Shown here one piece after another: positions 39,601-52,500 of a stretch of 64,000 nucleotides of DNA. The notes below the pieces were generated by a model that made no database searches, had not been told where the DNA came from, and worked only from the letters and a program-made list of their open reading frames with translations. Location of the stretch: NCBI GenBank assembly GCA_025766275.1, contig JAFKAC010000006.1:186001-250000 (forward strand). Reading direction: 5' to 3'. How positions within the stretch are numbered: the first letter of the stretch is position 1; the number at the start of each line of letters is the position of its first letter. A program made the position numbers and the translations under genes. Origin of the DNA: Lactarius indigo (taxonomy: Eukaryota > Basidiomycota > Agaricomycetes > Russulales > Russulaceae).

Positions 39601-42057
39601 GAAGGGACTTAAGCACGTCGCGCTTCAACCTTCTGAGCATCAAAGACTCCAGCTGGGCATGTAACTCCTTGATTTTAGATTCGTGGTCCGCGTCGTTAAG
39701 GTCAAACTCGTTGGTTAGCGCGACTGAGTCCGACATGGTTAGCAACTAGGAATGTGGAATGTAGGGGACGAAACTTGCATTTTTCGGGCATGAGGAAGTG
39801 CATGAGCGATAGAAGCTCTACAACGGGCCATATTAGCTACAGCCACAATTATCCCGAAGCGTGGATAACGAACCTTTCACGTTGTTCTGAAGTGGCGTCC
39901 CAGTGATCAGGAGCTTCGATGCAGCCGAGAATGCCCGCAATGCTTCATATAGCTGACTCTCCGAATTCTTGAGGCGATGGGCCTTGAGTGAGGAATAAGA
40001 AAAAGAAAACTCGCTTCAGAAAGGGAGTTGTGCGAACCTCATCCACAGCCAGCACTTGCCACTTGATATCACCCAGCTCTTTCGAGTCGCGAAGGGTGAG
40101 CTCATAAGTGGTCAAAAGCACATTCAGCTTGAGCTTCTTATTGGAAGATCCGAATTCATATTTGCGAATAACCTCGCGCGCTGGGGCAGTGCCAATGTAA
40201 GTGATGACGTTGAGATCTGGTGCCCAAGTCTGAAATTGCGACTGCCATGCAGCGATGGTTGAGAGTGGGACGATCACCAGGTAAGGTCCGTACTGGTGCA
40301 TTTGGTGGAAAAGGTAGGACAGGAACGAAACAGTTTGCACCGTCTTGAAACATCCGTCAATCCACGAAACGAAGCGTTGGTCGTCTTAAAAAGTCAGGGG
40401 CGTACCTTCCCAAGGCCCATTTCATCTGCCAAAATGCCATTCTCGCCCTTACTCCACAAGTACGCCAACCAGTTCAACCCCGTAAGCTGGAAGTCCTTCA
40501 ACTGACCTCCGGTCGAGACGATGTACTCAGGGTCTTCGGTGATCTTCTCGAAGGTTGGACGTTGAGTGCGGGCGTAGGCTACACTCTTGTATGGGAACTT
40601 AGCCTCGGCCTCCCGATGACGATAGGCTTCAAGTTGCTCCTTCGCGATCGGGCGGATTTCTTCCAAGGGCTCCCATGTGCAGTGTTCGTAATTGAGACCG
40701 TTCCACTTGCAGAAATACTCAATCTCGCCCTTAAGGCCATCGCGGTGCGAAACCACACGCTCGACGGTCTTGTAAAGCTCTAGGTCTTGTTTCTCGCGTT
40801 CTTTGTCCAGGAGGAGCGTTTCTCGCTCCTCCGAAGTGAGTCCCGAAGCTGCGAGACGTGCTTGATAAGTTTTGAACGCCTTTATGTAGTTATCGACACG
40901 CTTGAGCCCCTTGTACCGTTTAAGGAACTCGTAGGTTTCGTCCGTGTTTCGCAAATGGGAGAACCCCTTCCATTTGATATGGAAACGCTAGAAACGCAAC
41001 TGTGACACACATATCTCGGGCGGAGTAGAGTTTGTGCTTACAAGGTTTTCGTACCAAAGGTCTTCGGGGTCGTCCTCGTGTCCCTCGTCTCTCGCGTGTC
41101 CAAGGACAGCTTCAATCTCGTCGTTCTCTTTCTCTTGAGCGTTAGGGTCGATATAATAACCTGGATGGGGCTCATCGAATTGCTCAAAGTCCTCAACATC
41201 GTCGGCATAGTTGAGTACTTTGACGCCCCTGCTAGAGGTCCGCAACTCGTCACCCGACACTCGCGGTTTCTTCTTCTTTTTGGACCGAGCACCGTACTCC
41301 GAATCTGAGTCTGAAGAAGCTGGTCTGGATGCCACTGAAATACGGGCCTTAAGAGGGGCATGTGAAATGGACGTGCGACTCGACCTACCTTTGGGCTTAG
41401 ATGGTACCTTTTTTTTCTTGGGTATCTTCTTCCTGCCACTGCTGCTGCCGCCACCATATTCTTCGTCTCCATATGAGCCGTCCTCATCCTCATCCTCATC
41501 TGGAGTAGCATCGTAACCCTTTACGAAACACACTTAGTTGATGTGAAAGAGTAGACCGAAAAGGAACATACATAGTCGTCATCTCGCATAACCTGAACAT
41601 ATATATAAATAAGACGTGAATTTCAGGCGCCAGCACTTAACCACACACAACCACGAACCTGTCTGCCAATGGGACGGGAAGAGGACGCAACTGTGTTACT
41701 GTTCACTGGGACTTGTTCAGACTCCTCGACGTAGTCACCATCCGCATCAATGTCGGCATCAGCGTCAGCGTCAGCATCTCTTGCGTCATCGTCGGAGTCG
41801 ACCTGCATGTTATCGGACTCGTCTCCATTGAAATGAGTACTCTGGGGTACCGGGGACGGCGCCAAGGAGGTATCCGCAGGTGTGTCTAAGTCGTCACCTA
41901 GAAACATGTTTCGGTGATGTTGGAATTCAGACGTCGGGGAGGGGGAAAGGGGGCTGATGGACGGTGAGGGGAAGGAGGAGTAAGGGGGAGAAGGACGGTT
42001 GGCTCGGGCGTCAGTGTCGGCAGAGGGCAGTCCGAGTTGATTCACACGCGTGGCCAT
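36696..42057 (-). CDS. CHD1: CHD1-type chromodomain helicase
   Basis: ATP-dependent nucleosome spacing enzyme. Start ATG at 42057 ([16 protein letters not shown]). The acidic, low-complexity N-terminus includes an alternating DA run. Tandem chromodomains follow (HPGYYID...; [15 protein letters not shown] is implied across an intron; then [20 protein letters not shown]). The Snf2 motor has [103 protein letters not shown] and [17 protein letters not shown]-terminal to it come a SANT/SLIDE-like DNA-binding region ([20 protein letters not shown]) and the CHD1 helical domain DUF4208 ([20 protein letters not shown] through [19 protein letters not shown]). All catalytic motifs are intact. About fifteen introns. 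Length is near 1,400 residues, as expected. Confidence 0.95.
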
Positions 42058-43670
42058 CGCTACGGGCAACGCCGGCCAGTGTTTGTTCGTCACCGCCCGT
42101 GACGAACTCCGATAAAGGCGTCCTGGGCACAAATTTTGCTCCCTGAATACTGTACCCGCGAATTCAGTCCTGTCTCACTCCTTCGAGACGGTAGCGAACA
42201 TCCCGTCGTTCTCCTTATTTTCTTTTCTTAATTTTTTTTGTTTTCATGTTTTTTTCTTCCCCAGTCGAAACACAAGGTTCATGGGGCCGTGCGCTTGTTG
42301 TCGTTCTCGCCGACGGAGCCATCCATCAGTGCGTGTGGTCAGCATGTTGTGACATCGCCCCGGTTCTTATCTATTCTTCCACGGACGGCGTTCCGGCTCG
42401 CTTCGTGATGCCTGTCGCCAGTGCCCTTCATTGGTGCCCCAGAATTGGTTGGTATAGCCTAACTGCCGCAGCAGGTGCGGCCCTCCGCCACAGCACGCCA
42501 CTACTATAATACAGGTCAGGTGGTCCCAGTCGCAAAATTTCCACACAATAACCATTTTAAGGTAATTACAAGCAAATGTTGTTTGTATAAGGGTCTTAAA
42601 ATAATCTTTACTTGATTATAGCCTTTATGAACTCAAAATATTATATTATATTATACCAGTATAAGTCATTTATAACTCTCTTCCGGAATTTTGGGACATT
42701 AGCGGGCCTTGAACACTCTTTGCAACCCGCCTGCAGCCACAATCTGCGTACCGTTTGCCCTTTTTCTCTCTCAATGGCTGGCCACTCTTCCGCAGTCGCA
42801 TTCACTCTCGGCTTTTTTAACCATCAAAACTCGACTGTTAGGCCACTGTATACTTTCGATGATGAATTTCGCCACGTCAGACTCTAGGCTCATTTAAATT
42901 ATCACGTGCTATCACGTGGGAGCTCTGGCCTCCTTGCTCTTGCCCCTTTGTCCACTGAGAATGCCTAAGCATGCGCACGTCTTCTGTCGGAATCGAGGCC
43001 TTGAGGTGGCTCACACGGCCTCGTTTTCACCATTGCTTCTTAGTATCCGCCGTCGTTCGCTCCTGTATACACACCTTCCGTTGGGTTCTCCGTGCATCCT
43101 CCTGTATCCTGTGCCAAGTTCCGGTCAACGTCGTCAAGGCTGCCGTGAACAGGAAGCTGTTTATTCCCGCTGCTTCTTTGACACCGTTGACCCTGCGTTA
43201 TGCCCAATGTCAGATCAATCGAACAATAATGGCGACTCTGTCGTGAAAGCCTGGATATTGTTCGTGTTGATGGCATTCCCCCTGAGAAAGATGGCGTGTA
43301 GGTTAAAAGGATATTTGTCACGTGGACACCATCTGTACGTCTTGAGTAGCAATGACCACCTTGACACCATTTCCGGAAAATGAAACCGCCAACACTTTCC
43401 CGTCATAAGCGAAACGGTCGCACGCAAGGGTCAAACAGTCAGGGATTCGTCCTCTGCATTTTCAGCTGCATCATGTATTTTTTTTTTCGTTACGGATGAG
43501 ATTAATTTTTTGCACCCCCTTATCGAACCTGTATTGTAAAAACTAGCCGGGCCGGTATTTTTCTGGCGGCGCCAGGAACACGTCGACTACTGCACAAGTA
43601 CGGCATCCAGTTTGCGCACATCTCTAGCATCGTTTGCGTGCATCTCTCTGCGTTTTCGAGAGCTGCTGAC
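42058..43670. other. 1.6 kb divergent intergenic region, AT-rich in part
   Basis: Lies between the divergent CHD1 and CMT1 genes. 42225-42260 and 42560-42670 are unusually AT-rich, with runs of T and repeated ttatat. Two CACGTG E-box palindromes sit in a direct repeat (atcacgtgctatcacgtggg) at about 42900-42919. Open frames (42246-42509, 42612-42887, 42916-43383) have no recognisable domain and no splice chain. Some of this could be decayed mobile-element sequence, but I cannot show it. Confidence 0.45.
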
Positions 43671-45540
43671 ATGGTATTTGGCTTCCGAAGACGCAACTTG
43701 ACACGTATCTTCATAATTATTTCTGCCGCCATCCTTATTCGTCTCGCCACTTCTTCTCGCCCATCCTCCTCCGACACCAAGTTACACGAGATACAGGGAC
43801 ACGGAGTCCTCGACTTTGTCCACGGTTCAGAGAGTGTGCTGGACACCAGACGATATGGGTTTTTGCAGTCACGGTTTGGGAGGGACGACAAAGAGGGTCT
43901 TATGGGCGATATTGTGCGCAATGGAGTAGATGACTACTGGGAGCGCTTTCAAAAACCTTAGTGAGAACCGTTCCCTTTCTCGTTTTGCTCGTGTTAAACT
44001 TTGCATAGCATCGTAGGCCCAGACACAGCGCAAATGGACGTCCAGAGTGTCATGAGCTCTATTGAAACGCTCCTGTCCCTCAATGGCTGGGTTGCTGCCC
44101 ACTGTCCCACTCTCGTTCGCCCATTCGGTCAGAACAGTCACGAGCACGCATTCGACGATCTTGTTAGCAAGAATCACCTATATTTTGTTGGCATCGTGAT
44201 CCATTCTGCCGACCACTTCCTCGTTGATCAACTCGCTGTCATTGTACAACTGGTGAAGCGCTTTGGCCCTTCGAGTCTCTTCGTCTCGATGCTTGATTAC
44301 GACTCGTCTGACTCCACCGCCACCCTCACGGATCTATCAGAAGCGGTGCTCACATTGTTGGGGGTGCCATACAGGATCAGGCGTGTCTCCGGAATGACAG
44401 AGGATCCCGTTGCAGCATACTATCCTGCGGAGGAAGCGTATATGCGCAACCTCGCCCTCGAGCCCCTCAAAGAGCTCTACGAACGACGGAAGATCAAGTT
44501 CCACCGAGTGATTTGGCTCAAGGGGTTCACATGTCCCAATGACATTTTGGAAACCGTCAAAGTCAGCGACGCAAATGATGCCGCTATGGTTTGCGGCATG
44601 GACTGGGCAGAGCATAACGGCTTTTTTATTTTTTCTGATCGGTGCGTAGTGAGGATTTCAGTCATATAGATCCTAAGCCCATGATCTTCCAGGTGGAGGA
44701 CTCGAGATATCAATGGGGACCAGTTCCGCCAGTCGAAGTCGTCCTCAAAACCGGACGCAGTCCCTCCGCGGGACGAGGTGGGCGCCGCACGGTATTCGCA
44801 GCACTTGCCTTTCCAAGTTTTCTGCTGTGAATCTGGGACGCATGTTGTCGATCCTGCTCAATCTTACTACAAGGGAATCTCGTACCGCGCGGGTACGGAT
44901 ATCCACAACGTGTCCTCGACGGATGCTCGGCCGGAACGTGCACCGGACGCACCGTGCTTAGACAGCAGCCAGGCCTGGTTTTGTCGGGACCTTTGGCTCC
45001 AGAAGGCCCGCGAAGGCGTCCAAGAGATGGACGCGAGAAACTCTGCCGCTCGTCGTAAGCGAGCGCTTGATGAGGAAATAAAGGAGGAAGTTGCCCATCG
45101 TTTGCCGAACGACGCCGATCCCGACGCCAATGCGGGATCCGACTACGACGCAATGCCTGATTCGGATGTTCCAGTTGAAGACGTGTCGGGATCAACACGC
45201 TTGTCTGTTCCTAATTCTCTCTTTCGACCCGCTCGGATCCTTGTCAATCCTCGCTGCGTAACCACATATGCAGGCGTCAGCCATACGCAACTCGCATTGG
45301 ACCTTTTCGGTACCGAGGGAGAGGATCACGGCATCGGCGGGGCAGGGAAGTATGTTTTGGATGACTGGGAGGGTGCTCCCGATAGCTTTGTCTGTCAGGA
45401 ACAGAGGTAAGTGAAATGAACATATGGACTAAAGCTGAGTACTCACGCTATAATAAAGGCAAACAGGTGGCCGAAAAGCTACTAAGACCCAAAGAAGGCT
45501 TGTCTACTCGATCCATGAGGATTTGAATAACTATCTTTAA
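43671..45540 (+). CDS. CMT1: CAP59/CMT1-type alpha-1,3-mannosyltransferase (GT69)
   Basis: Golgi-type type II membrane glycosyltransferase. The start ATG at 43671 gives MVFGFRRRNLT followed by a single anchor (IFIIISAAILIRLAT). The intron at 43960-44010 joins FQKP-Y-IVGPDTAQMDVQSV. The catalytic region includes IVIHSADHFLVDQLAVIVQL, FVSMLDYDSSDSTATLTDLS, HRVIWLKGFTCPNDILETV and AAMVCGMDWAEHNGFFIFSD. The intron at about 44642-44693 joins SDR to WRTRDINGDQFRQSKSSSKP. Then come HLPFQVFCCESGTHVVDPA and FRPARILVNPRCVTTYAGVSH. A final exon ends SIHEDLNNYL with TAA at 45538. In Cryptococcus, relatives act on mannose in capsule glycans; in filamentous Agaricomycetes the substrate is not established. 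A charged insertion (EMDARNSAARRKRALDEEIK) lies before the last block. Confidence 0.88.
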
Positions 45541-45713
45541 TGGGACTGACTTTAGTGATAGACTTTGGTACTTTAGGTAGACTAGTGATTTCGGAGGGCA
45601 CCTCTGGGGCCCTCTGCAGAATGCTTTTCATGTGTGACCCGTGTTTGGCGACTCGTCGATGTCAGGAATCGGGGTTTTAGGATGAGCAAGCGGGCAGGTG
45701 AGGAAGCGGCTCT

Positions 45714-47073
45714 ATGGACCGTTCTTGTCACCTGTCCCTCATCATCGACCTGTCGCCTTCACAATGGCATCTGTCTGCGCAGCCCACAAATCCTCACCCG
45801 CTTTCCTTCCAGACGTTTCTCTCTCTAGTCTTGACATTCCTGAACTCTCACATCGCAGCCAAGCATGAAAATACATTGGCCGTCTTTGGTGCACTTCCCG
45901 GGAAGAGGTGTGCCCGTCGATAAAGCGGGAAGATCTAGTCGCTGAAATATAGACATAGCACCATGCTCTATTCGTCCTTAGATGCTGACTCGTCAAACAC
46001 CAATGACCCGCCTGCTGACGCCAATTCTTATCGCCCGTTTAAGTTTGTGAACACGATTGTCACCAACAACATACAAAAGGAGCTAGATCTCCTCGAAGGG
46101 TTGACAGAAGAACGTGCGTTTAAAGACGACCCCCTTTTTGCTCGCTCTATTGACAATCTTTCAGCGCCCGTGACGTTGGTAGGAGCTCTGACAAAAGCTC
46201 TGTGCTGTAAGCTCTTCAACCTCTCGCGGAGCGCGTAGTCACGATGGACCAGATATCAACCGTTTGGCTCATCCACCACCTGGAAGCGTGGCCACCGAAA
46301 CAACAACCGAGGCTGATGCCCGCATCCTTATTCTTTCCGTCTCACCCGACCTCTCTGCATCGTACATTCCCGTCATGAACTCGATCTTTTCTGCTCAAAA
46401 ATTGGTGTGTTGTTGAGTTTGGCGGAATCACCCGCTGGAAAGCATTGACCCACGGCAATTAGAAAGTTACCATCGACGTTTGCAAGGTATACGGAGAGGA
46501 GACCGTTTTCCTTCAGCAAGCGGCACACCTGACAGGAGGATCGTACATATATCTCGAGCGACGCGATGCTTTTTTGCAGTACCTCACGGCATGTTCCCTC
46601 GGCCCACTTCAGGGAAATCGATCGATCGTGACTTCTTACCACCTCCTTTCCTAGATGTCCTTCCTTCCGCCCCCTTCCATGCGGCATATCATGGCGGTTC
46701 CCCGGCAGGACAAAGTCGACTTCCGAGCGGCTTGTTTCTGTCATAAGAACATCGTTGACATCGGATTTGTCTGCTCTGTCTGTTTGTCTAGTGAGTTTTG
46801 CGGAACTTCCATTCCGGGGCTTGTTGTTGAGCATCACATACCAGTATTCTGTTCCCCCGTTCCCGTGTGCTCGACGTGCAGGTTTGTCCGTTTGCAGACA
46901 TCGCTGCGTGTTTGTTGATACAATCTCCTGTCAGGACAAAATTCCCTATGAAAACCCTCCAGCGTCTCAATGCCTCACGACCTTCCATACCTCCTGCAAA
47001 CGGCGCCTCAAATGGTTCCCCACGACCACCGAGCGCGCGGCCCAGCCAGGGTATGTCCGCGAGTCTGCGATAG
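45714..47073 (+). CDS. TFB4: TFIIH core subunit TFB4 (p34)
   Basis: Subunit of TFIIH, used in transcription initiation and nucleotide excision repair. The ATG at 45714 begins the von Willebrand A-like domain: MDRSCHLSLIIDLSPSQWHL, QTFLSLVLTFLNSHIAAKHE, NTLAVFGALPGK. After an intron come SVMLYSSLDADSS and FKFVNTIVTNNIQKELDLLE, then VTLVGALTKALC-YINRLAHP, ARILILSVSPDLSASYIPVM, VTIDVCKVYGEETVFLQQA and HLTGGSYIYLERRDALLQYL. The C-terminal zinc finger is [31 protein letters not shown], split by two introns with clear gt..ag ends. The tail is S/P-rich and ends QGMSASLR at 47073. An alternative upstream start (MSK at 45682) is out of frame without a further intron. Complete, no defects seen. Confidence 0.93.
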
Positions 47074-47831
47074 GCCATGCGATTTTGCTGCGCTATGAGA
47101 TCGGTCGATTCTGTGATGGCATACTTTACTGTGACTGTGGAACGGAACGGACGCCAATTTGCGAATACCGCCTCGCCTTCTCTGCGTTCATCACGAGTAC
47201 CGTGTACCATCGCGGACTATTGTCGTAATCCCCTATGCGCCTCGAAGACAACCTCGCAAGCCAAGGTGTCTCGTCGTAGGGGAACAAGCGCCCGAATATA
47301 AAATTAGCTTGACACCAGCATGTGGTCGTTTCTTTGTGCGAGATAGCGCAGAATTCACATTTTCATCACATCATCTGTCTCCTCGTCCGTGATGGCAGAC
47401 GACAGCGGGCGAACCAGAACACGAAAGGGATGCGCAAAATGTGATTCAATGAAGACTGACATACAGTTTTATGGATGAGGGTGCTTCTGAACAAAATGGA
47501 GGCTGCGTGCTGAAGCACCTCACCGGGGTACTGAATGCCCGAAGGAAGAATCTACCCCCAATTCACCCCAAACTCATGGGCTCCACCTCCTGCGAATCTA
47601 CCAGACAAAGCGTTTGGGGATATAAAGTGAGGGCGCAGCACCACATCATGAACGAGAAGGTAGGTTGTTCCATATATGGTCTTGGAGAAGAAGTACCCGT
47701 CGTTACATGCATGGGCCAGTAAGTGATGATGCTTCATGCCGCATTTACCGCTAATGGCCAAGATAATTTTTTGACCATGTTGGTATAGGATCGAGCCTTA
47801 CTTGCGTTACGTTGCGTAATGTGGGCGGGTT
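47074..47831. other. 0.76 kb gap without recognised gene
   Basis: Convergent 3' ends of TFB4 (+) and the threonine aspartase (-) border this stretch. Frames of 70-88 codons exist but carry no motif. I see no RNA gene or repeat. Confidence 0.5.
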
Positions 47832-49339
47832 TCAGAAGGAAAGTGTGGTGATGAATAATGGTGGACGCCCATCTTCGTTGCTGAAGTCATGAGTCGTATT
47901 CCGCAGAACTAAAACCTGGTGATCGTCGATCAACGGGGGTTGCTTCATCGACGAACCGAAAGAAGGAGGGTTGACCTTTGGTTTAGGGTGTTGAGACGAC
48001 GAGTAGGCAACGGCCATACTCTGCGTGGTGAACGCACACCAGAGTCGAGCTGAGAGATGCCTGAGAAACGAACCCTCTCCAGAGTGGAGTGATCACGGAC
48101 TGGTGCCTTCGTCCCCATCCACGCCCCTGGTAAGGAGAAGTACGCCCACCGCCGGCTGGTACTCCCCCTGTCGATGCCACCTACCTGATTTTAGAGCGGG
48201 GGGCGGGGTAGGTTACGAATGCACGAAGATCGAGGGGTAGCAACGCAACGCACTATAGAAGTAATCGACCAATACGGATCGGAGAACATCGTGCGTGTCG
48301 CTTTCGGCGGCGGTATTCGCGGCGATCCTTTCGGCAAGCGTTTTGGCCAAGGACGATTGCATGATGAGTTCCCCTTGTCCCGAGACGCTACAGGCGATGC
48401 TGCGCCCATCAGACAGGTGCTCCGCCCAGCAGCCAGCACCAAACACAGCCGCCTGAAGAATGGCTTATAATCAGCTCGCAACAAGGGACTGCGTAGACCA
48501 ACCAACCTCGCCTACTCGTCCAGAAGGCTTGAGAAGTAGCCCGCCACTGAACCAGCGACAGAGTTAAGGATCAGCCGTCCCTCTCTTCATGTAAAACACA
48601 CACACCTCGATACGCCAGCGGCGACGTCTCCAGCGTCGCCCTGGACGACGACAGCCCCAACCGTGTCCTGGCGAGCCCGTAACATCGCGAGATCAGCAGC
48701 AGCAGCAGCACCCCCTCTCGGCTCGTCATCGGGGCCAGACGTCCGCCGTTCTTCGCGATCCCACCGCTCCCTCCACACCTCCCACTCCCGTCGTGCCCTC
48801 GGCGCGACCATCTCCGCAGGATCCTCGACCGCACCTGCGCGAACGCCGCGCTCCGCCGTGAAGCGCACCGCGCCCTCGCCAACCAGCAGCAATGGTGGCA
48901 CGCGCCCCAGCCCCAGCCCCAGCCCCAGCCCCAGCTGCGGCGACTGGCGCCGTGCGTCTAGGACGCAGCGGGCGAGCAGCACGGGATTGCGCACGCATCG
49001 CACGGCGCCAACACCCCCGAACGCGTGGCATCCGCCGTCCATGAGCGCAGCGTCGCATTCTACGTCTCCGTCGAAGGTGAGGTTAGAACCGTAGCCTGCG
49101 TTGAACTCGGGAGAATCTTCGAGTGCGGTTATGAGTGCGGTCGCGGTGTCGAGCGCCGTTGGGGAGGTTCCAGGGCTGTGGCTACCAGAGCCACTTTCGT
49201 TACTAGTGACGGCGGTAAGCGTGGTGAGCGCGGAAGAGAAGGTCGTACGAAGGCTGCATCTGATCGAAGAGTCGGACGAAGGCGGGTGATAACCCGCGCC
49301 CCCATGGATGGCGATAAAGTAAGAGGGCCCTTCGTTCAT
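47832..49339 (-). CDS. TASP1: Threonine aspartase (Taspase-1-like) of the asparaginase type 2 Ntn family
   Basis: Ntn hydrolase that cleaves itself before a threonine. The start ATG at 49339 gives MNEGPSYFIAIHGGAGYHPP. Then ALITALEDSPEFNAGYGSNL, DGDVECDAALMDGG and GGVGAVRCVRNPVLLARCVL. The nucleophile Thr is in ARQDTVGAVVV, followed across an intron by SGGLLLKPSGRVGEA and after another by AVFGAGCWAEHLSDGRSIAC. These match Taspase-1 (DTVGAV, GGLALK, GCWAE) better than plain asparaginases. A late exon gives ARLWCAFTTQSMAVAYSSS. A possible further intron (aag|gtcaac to accag|GTTTTA) would join PKPK to VLVLRNTTHDFSNEDG and the stop at 47832. Animal Taspase-1 cleaves MLL and TFIIA; the fungal substrate is unknown. 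A (CCCCAG)n run encodes repeated LG in the pro-region. Confidence 0.82.
48906..48936. repeat. (CCCCAG)n microsatellite inside a coding exon
   Basis: Five near-perfect hexamers ccccag on the plus strand. On the coding minus strand they read as alternating Leu-Gly. The unit is six bases, so copy-number change keeps the frame. Confidence 0.85.
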
Positions 49340-49556
49340 CGATGTGTAATGGGAAAGTCAAAGTGCATTGAAAATCAAATGGCCCTCTCTGCTATCTCGC
49401 GTGTATCGTATAATAATGTAGTAATACGGGAATCCACAGCTCTACGAAGTAATACGTAGTACATAAAAAAGGTCGGGAATCGTACAGAAACAATCTCCAA
49501 GTGGCATAAGCAAAACCAGTCAATGTCATTTACAGTAATCCCAGCTGTGACCATTC

Positions 49557-52500
49557 TTACAGCCACAGAAGGGCTCGCAGCGGTCCTGCCGTCCGCACGG
49601 AGTGGACAGCAATGCGCACGCCGTGCACAAATGCCCACAGAAGGGCAACTGGTGTGAAAGATGAATGTCAATAAGGCCCCTGAGGTCAGGGTCATCGGTG
49701 GACTCACGTAATAGAATAGGGATCCAGAATAGCAGGAGCATGCGATCCTCTGCGGCACAAAAGCGTTAGAACAGAATTTCATCTCGATAACCCCCTCAGG
49801 ACGAACCTTTGTTTTGGATCTGTCTCGGCTGCCTTTTCCTCGGAAGGTACTCGTACGCGTTCACTTCCCGATCGTCTGGAACGGGGCCGGTGTCATATCC
49901 TACGGGGCGCGCGACGGGTCGTTCCGGAGTAGGTATCGATGATCCCGCTACAGGGGGTTCTCCTTCGTCCTCTGCACGGGGTGTGTAAACCGGGGGCGAC
50001 TCGTCTTCATCATCGGGTATCTGCATTGCTGCCTGGGATCCCTGCACAAGCCAGTACTTCTCCAAAAGGGGCCACTCCTGCGGGGTTAGCAATGACCGCA
50101 TCTTGCCCTTCGGTGGTATGGCGCTATTTGTGTCGGTGTCAGTATCTGAACCCCTTGAGGTCCGGAGCGACGCTGGCCAAGGTACGTAAACAGTGAAAAC
50201 TGTCGGAATTTGCGGAAGCGCTCCCCATGGTACGACAGGCATGCCTGGAAGTTGCAAAAGTTGCGGAAGAGCGAGGTGAGGCATATTTGGCATGATGCCG
50301 TCTTTTGGCTGCACGCGTGCCAACGTGCGTTGTAATTTGCGCATGAACGTTGCTGCTTGCTTCTCGTCAACAAAATTGTTCTCTTTGCCTGACTTCTCTG
50401 GTATCTGCGGGCTGTCTTCCTCAGATGGTGACGACGGTACCACCTCGACACTGCGACGCAGGACACGCGAAGCGCGGCGTGTGAGTACCTGGTGCGGAAC
50501 ATTCTCGTCCTCAGAATCTTCACCGTCGCCCCATTGGGACTCCCCGTCGGCCACAGAATCTTCGGCCCGTAGGTCGGCGAAGCTGAACTCGGCCAGCTCC
50601 TGAGCGGTCTTTCCTTCGACGCTGACAATCTCTACGTCAGCTCCCGCGTTAAGCAGGACGGCCGCACAACCCTGTGCTCCGACGAAGCTAGCCAAGTGTA
50701 ACGCTGTGTACCCGTTATGGTCCCGCGCATCCTTGTCGGCTTCATGCTCGATCAGGAAGCTCACGAGTGCGGGGTGATTGAGGAATGCAGCGAAATGCAG
50801 CAGTGTCTGTCCACCGTTTGACTTGTGTTCCATCGCCTTGGCGAGCGAGACTCTAGATGGAGTGTCGATCTGTACATCGAGAAGAGACAAGAGATCAATG
50901 ACCATCTGTTCGAGTCCGTTACTGGTGCTCATGTGATGCAGTGCCGAACGGAGTCCCAGTGAGATAGAATCCGCAGCAAGTTGCATGGCGTTGGGCGTCC
51001 CCGACCCGTTCGGTGTATCCTCATTTGTGGGCCCGATAATACGCATGGCAACACTCTTTGCATCTTCCAGCTTGCCTGTCATCTTGAGTCCGACAACCTG
51101 AAGCGCCAATTCCATCCTGTTGTCCCTATCATATTAGCAAGGAGGGATAGCGCTCAGAAAGACAAAAACTGACAAAGCACGATCTGACTCGTCCGTATAA
51201 GTAAACAAGCACGGCGGTGTACCATCTTCTTCTTTCTGCATCCCGCTGAACCATACTGCGACAACGCCAGAGGATGCGCGGGGCGGCAAGATGCAAACGA
51301 GTGTGTTGTCACTCCAGCGTTGTGTAGAGCTCGCAACGACATCTCCAAATATACAGTTGAGTTGCAGTGAAGGGTGGAAATTAGAACCGAGCACAGTAAC
51401 TTCAATGCCTCCAGTAATCGGACCCGAGGACGGAATGAGGCGATGAATACGGGGCTGTGGAACCGGTGTCATGGGTGGGGGATCAGGGAAGAACATGAAT
51501 GGAAGCGGCGCCGATGCCAAGGGGTCTTGTAAAAGTTGGTATTGCGGTACAGATATGGCTACGGGTGAAGGTGGCGCAGTCGGTAAGAAGGTGGAAGGGG
51601 AGACATCACGATCGGCCAACGCTAAGGGTACCGTATTGAGTAGGGGTTGTTGCACTGGTAGAGGTACCTCAGAAACGTCAAGGATAGTGGGCTCAGGGCC
51701 GCCGGGGGAGGCAGCCGAAGACCTCGGTGACGGTAAAGGTACTTCCGGACTCTGAACGATGAACCTGTCAGATACACGAGGCGAGGGCGGCGCCGTACCA
51801 CTAAACTGAGACGGAGGTCCAGAACTAGCCGGTTGGGAAGGGGTGGTTGTCCGAGTCGGAAGTGCTGACGTGAAAATAGAAGGTGAATTCAAGCTGCCTG
51901 AACTGCTCCTCCGGGAAATACCCTGAGACTCGTGACAAGGGGCATTTACTGTTGAAGGATTTATCTTGAGCCGTTTCTTGCCTTGGTCAAAAGTTATCTC
52001 TGGGGTGTGTGACTGTTTGCGCTTGGATGAAGTGGTCCTCTCTTGGGCATCGCCGGATACCTGGAGCCAATCTGGATCCACAGGGGGAGACTGCTTTGCA
52101 TTTGCCCCAGTGCTTTTATGATCATCCGTAATCATGATTGGATATGTTGTCCCAGTGCCAACGACTCTACCAGTGTGGTCGGACATGGTAAAGTGAACGT
52201 GGAAGCCAACGCGCTCGCGGTGGTGACGACAGTAACAAGTAATACGCAGCGGGAACACGACAGTGCCGGAAGAAAAGCTGAGCACTTCGGGGCAATTGAA
52301 TTGGACGACGTTGAATGGCTCAGTAGTGCCATTGGCGGTGGCATTGGATGTCTCCGGTGAGTCGGAATCATACCGCTGAGGACGTACACGCTGTGCTAGC
52401 TTCCGGGCAACACGTTTCGCCTTTACGAAAATTCAATCCAAGAAAGCAATAAAAGATAACTTAGAAGCAAACCTCGCGACCCTGACAACTAGAACAGCAA

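Noticed and set aside
42246..43383. Open frames in the CHD1-CMT1 gap
   Set aside because: No recognised motif, and the AT-rich surroundings suggest non-coding DNA.
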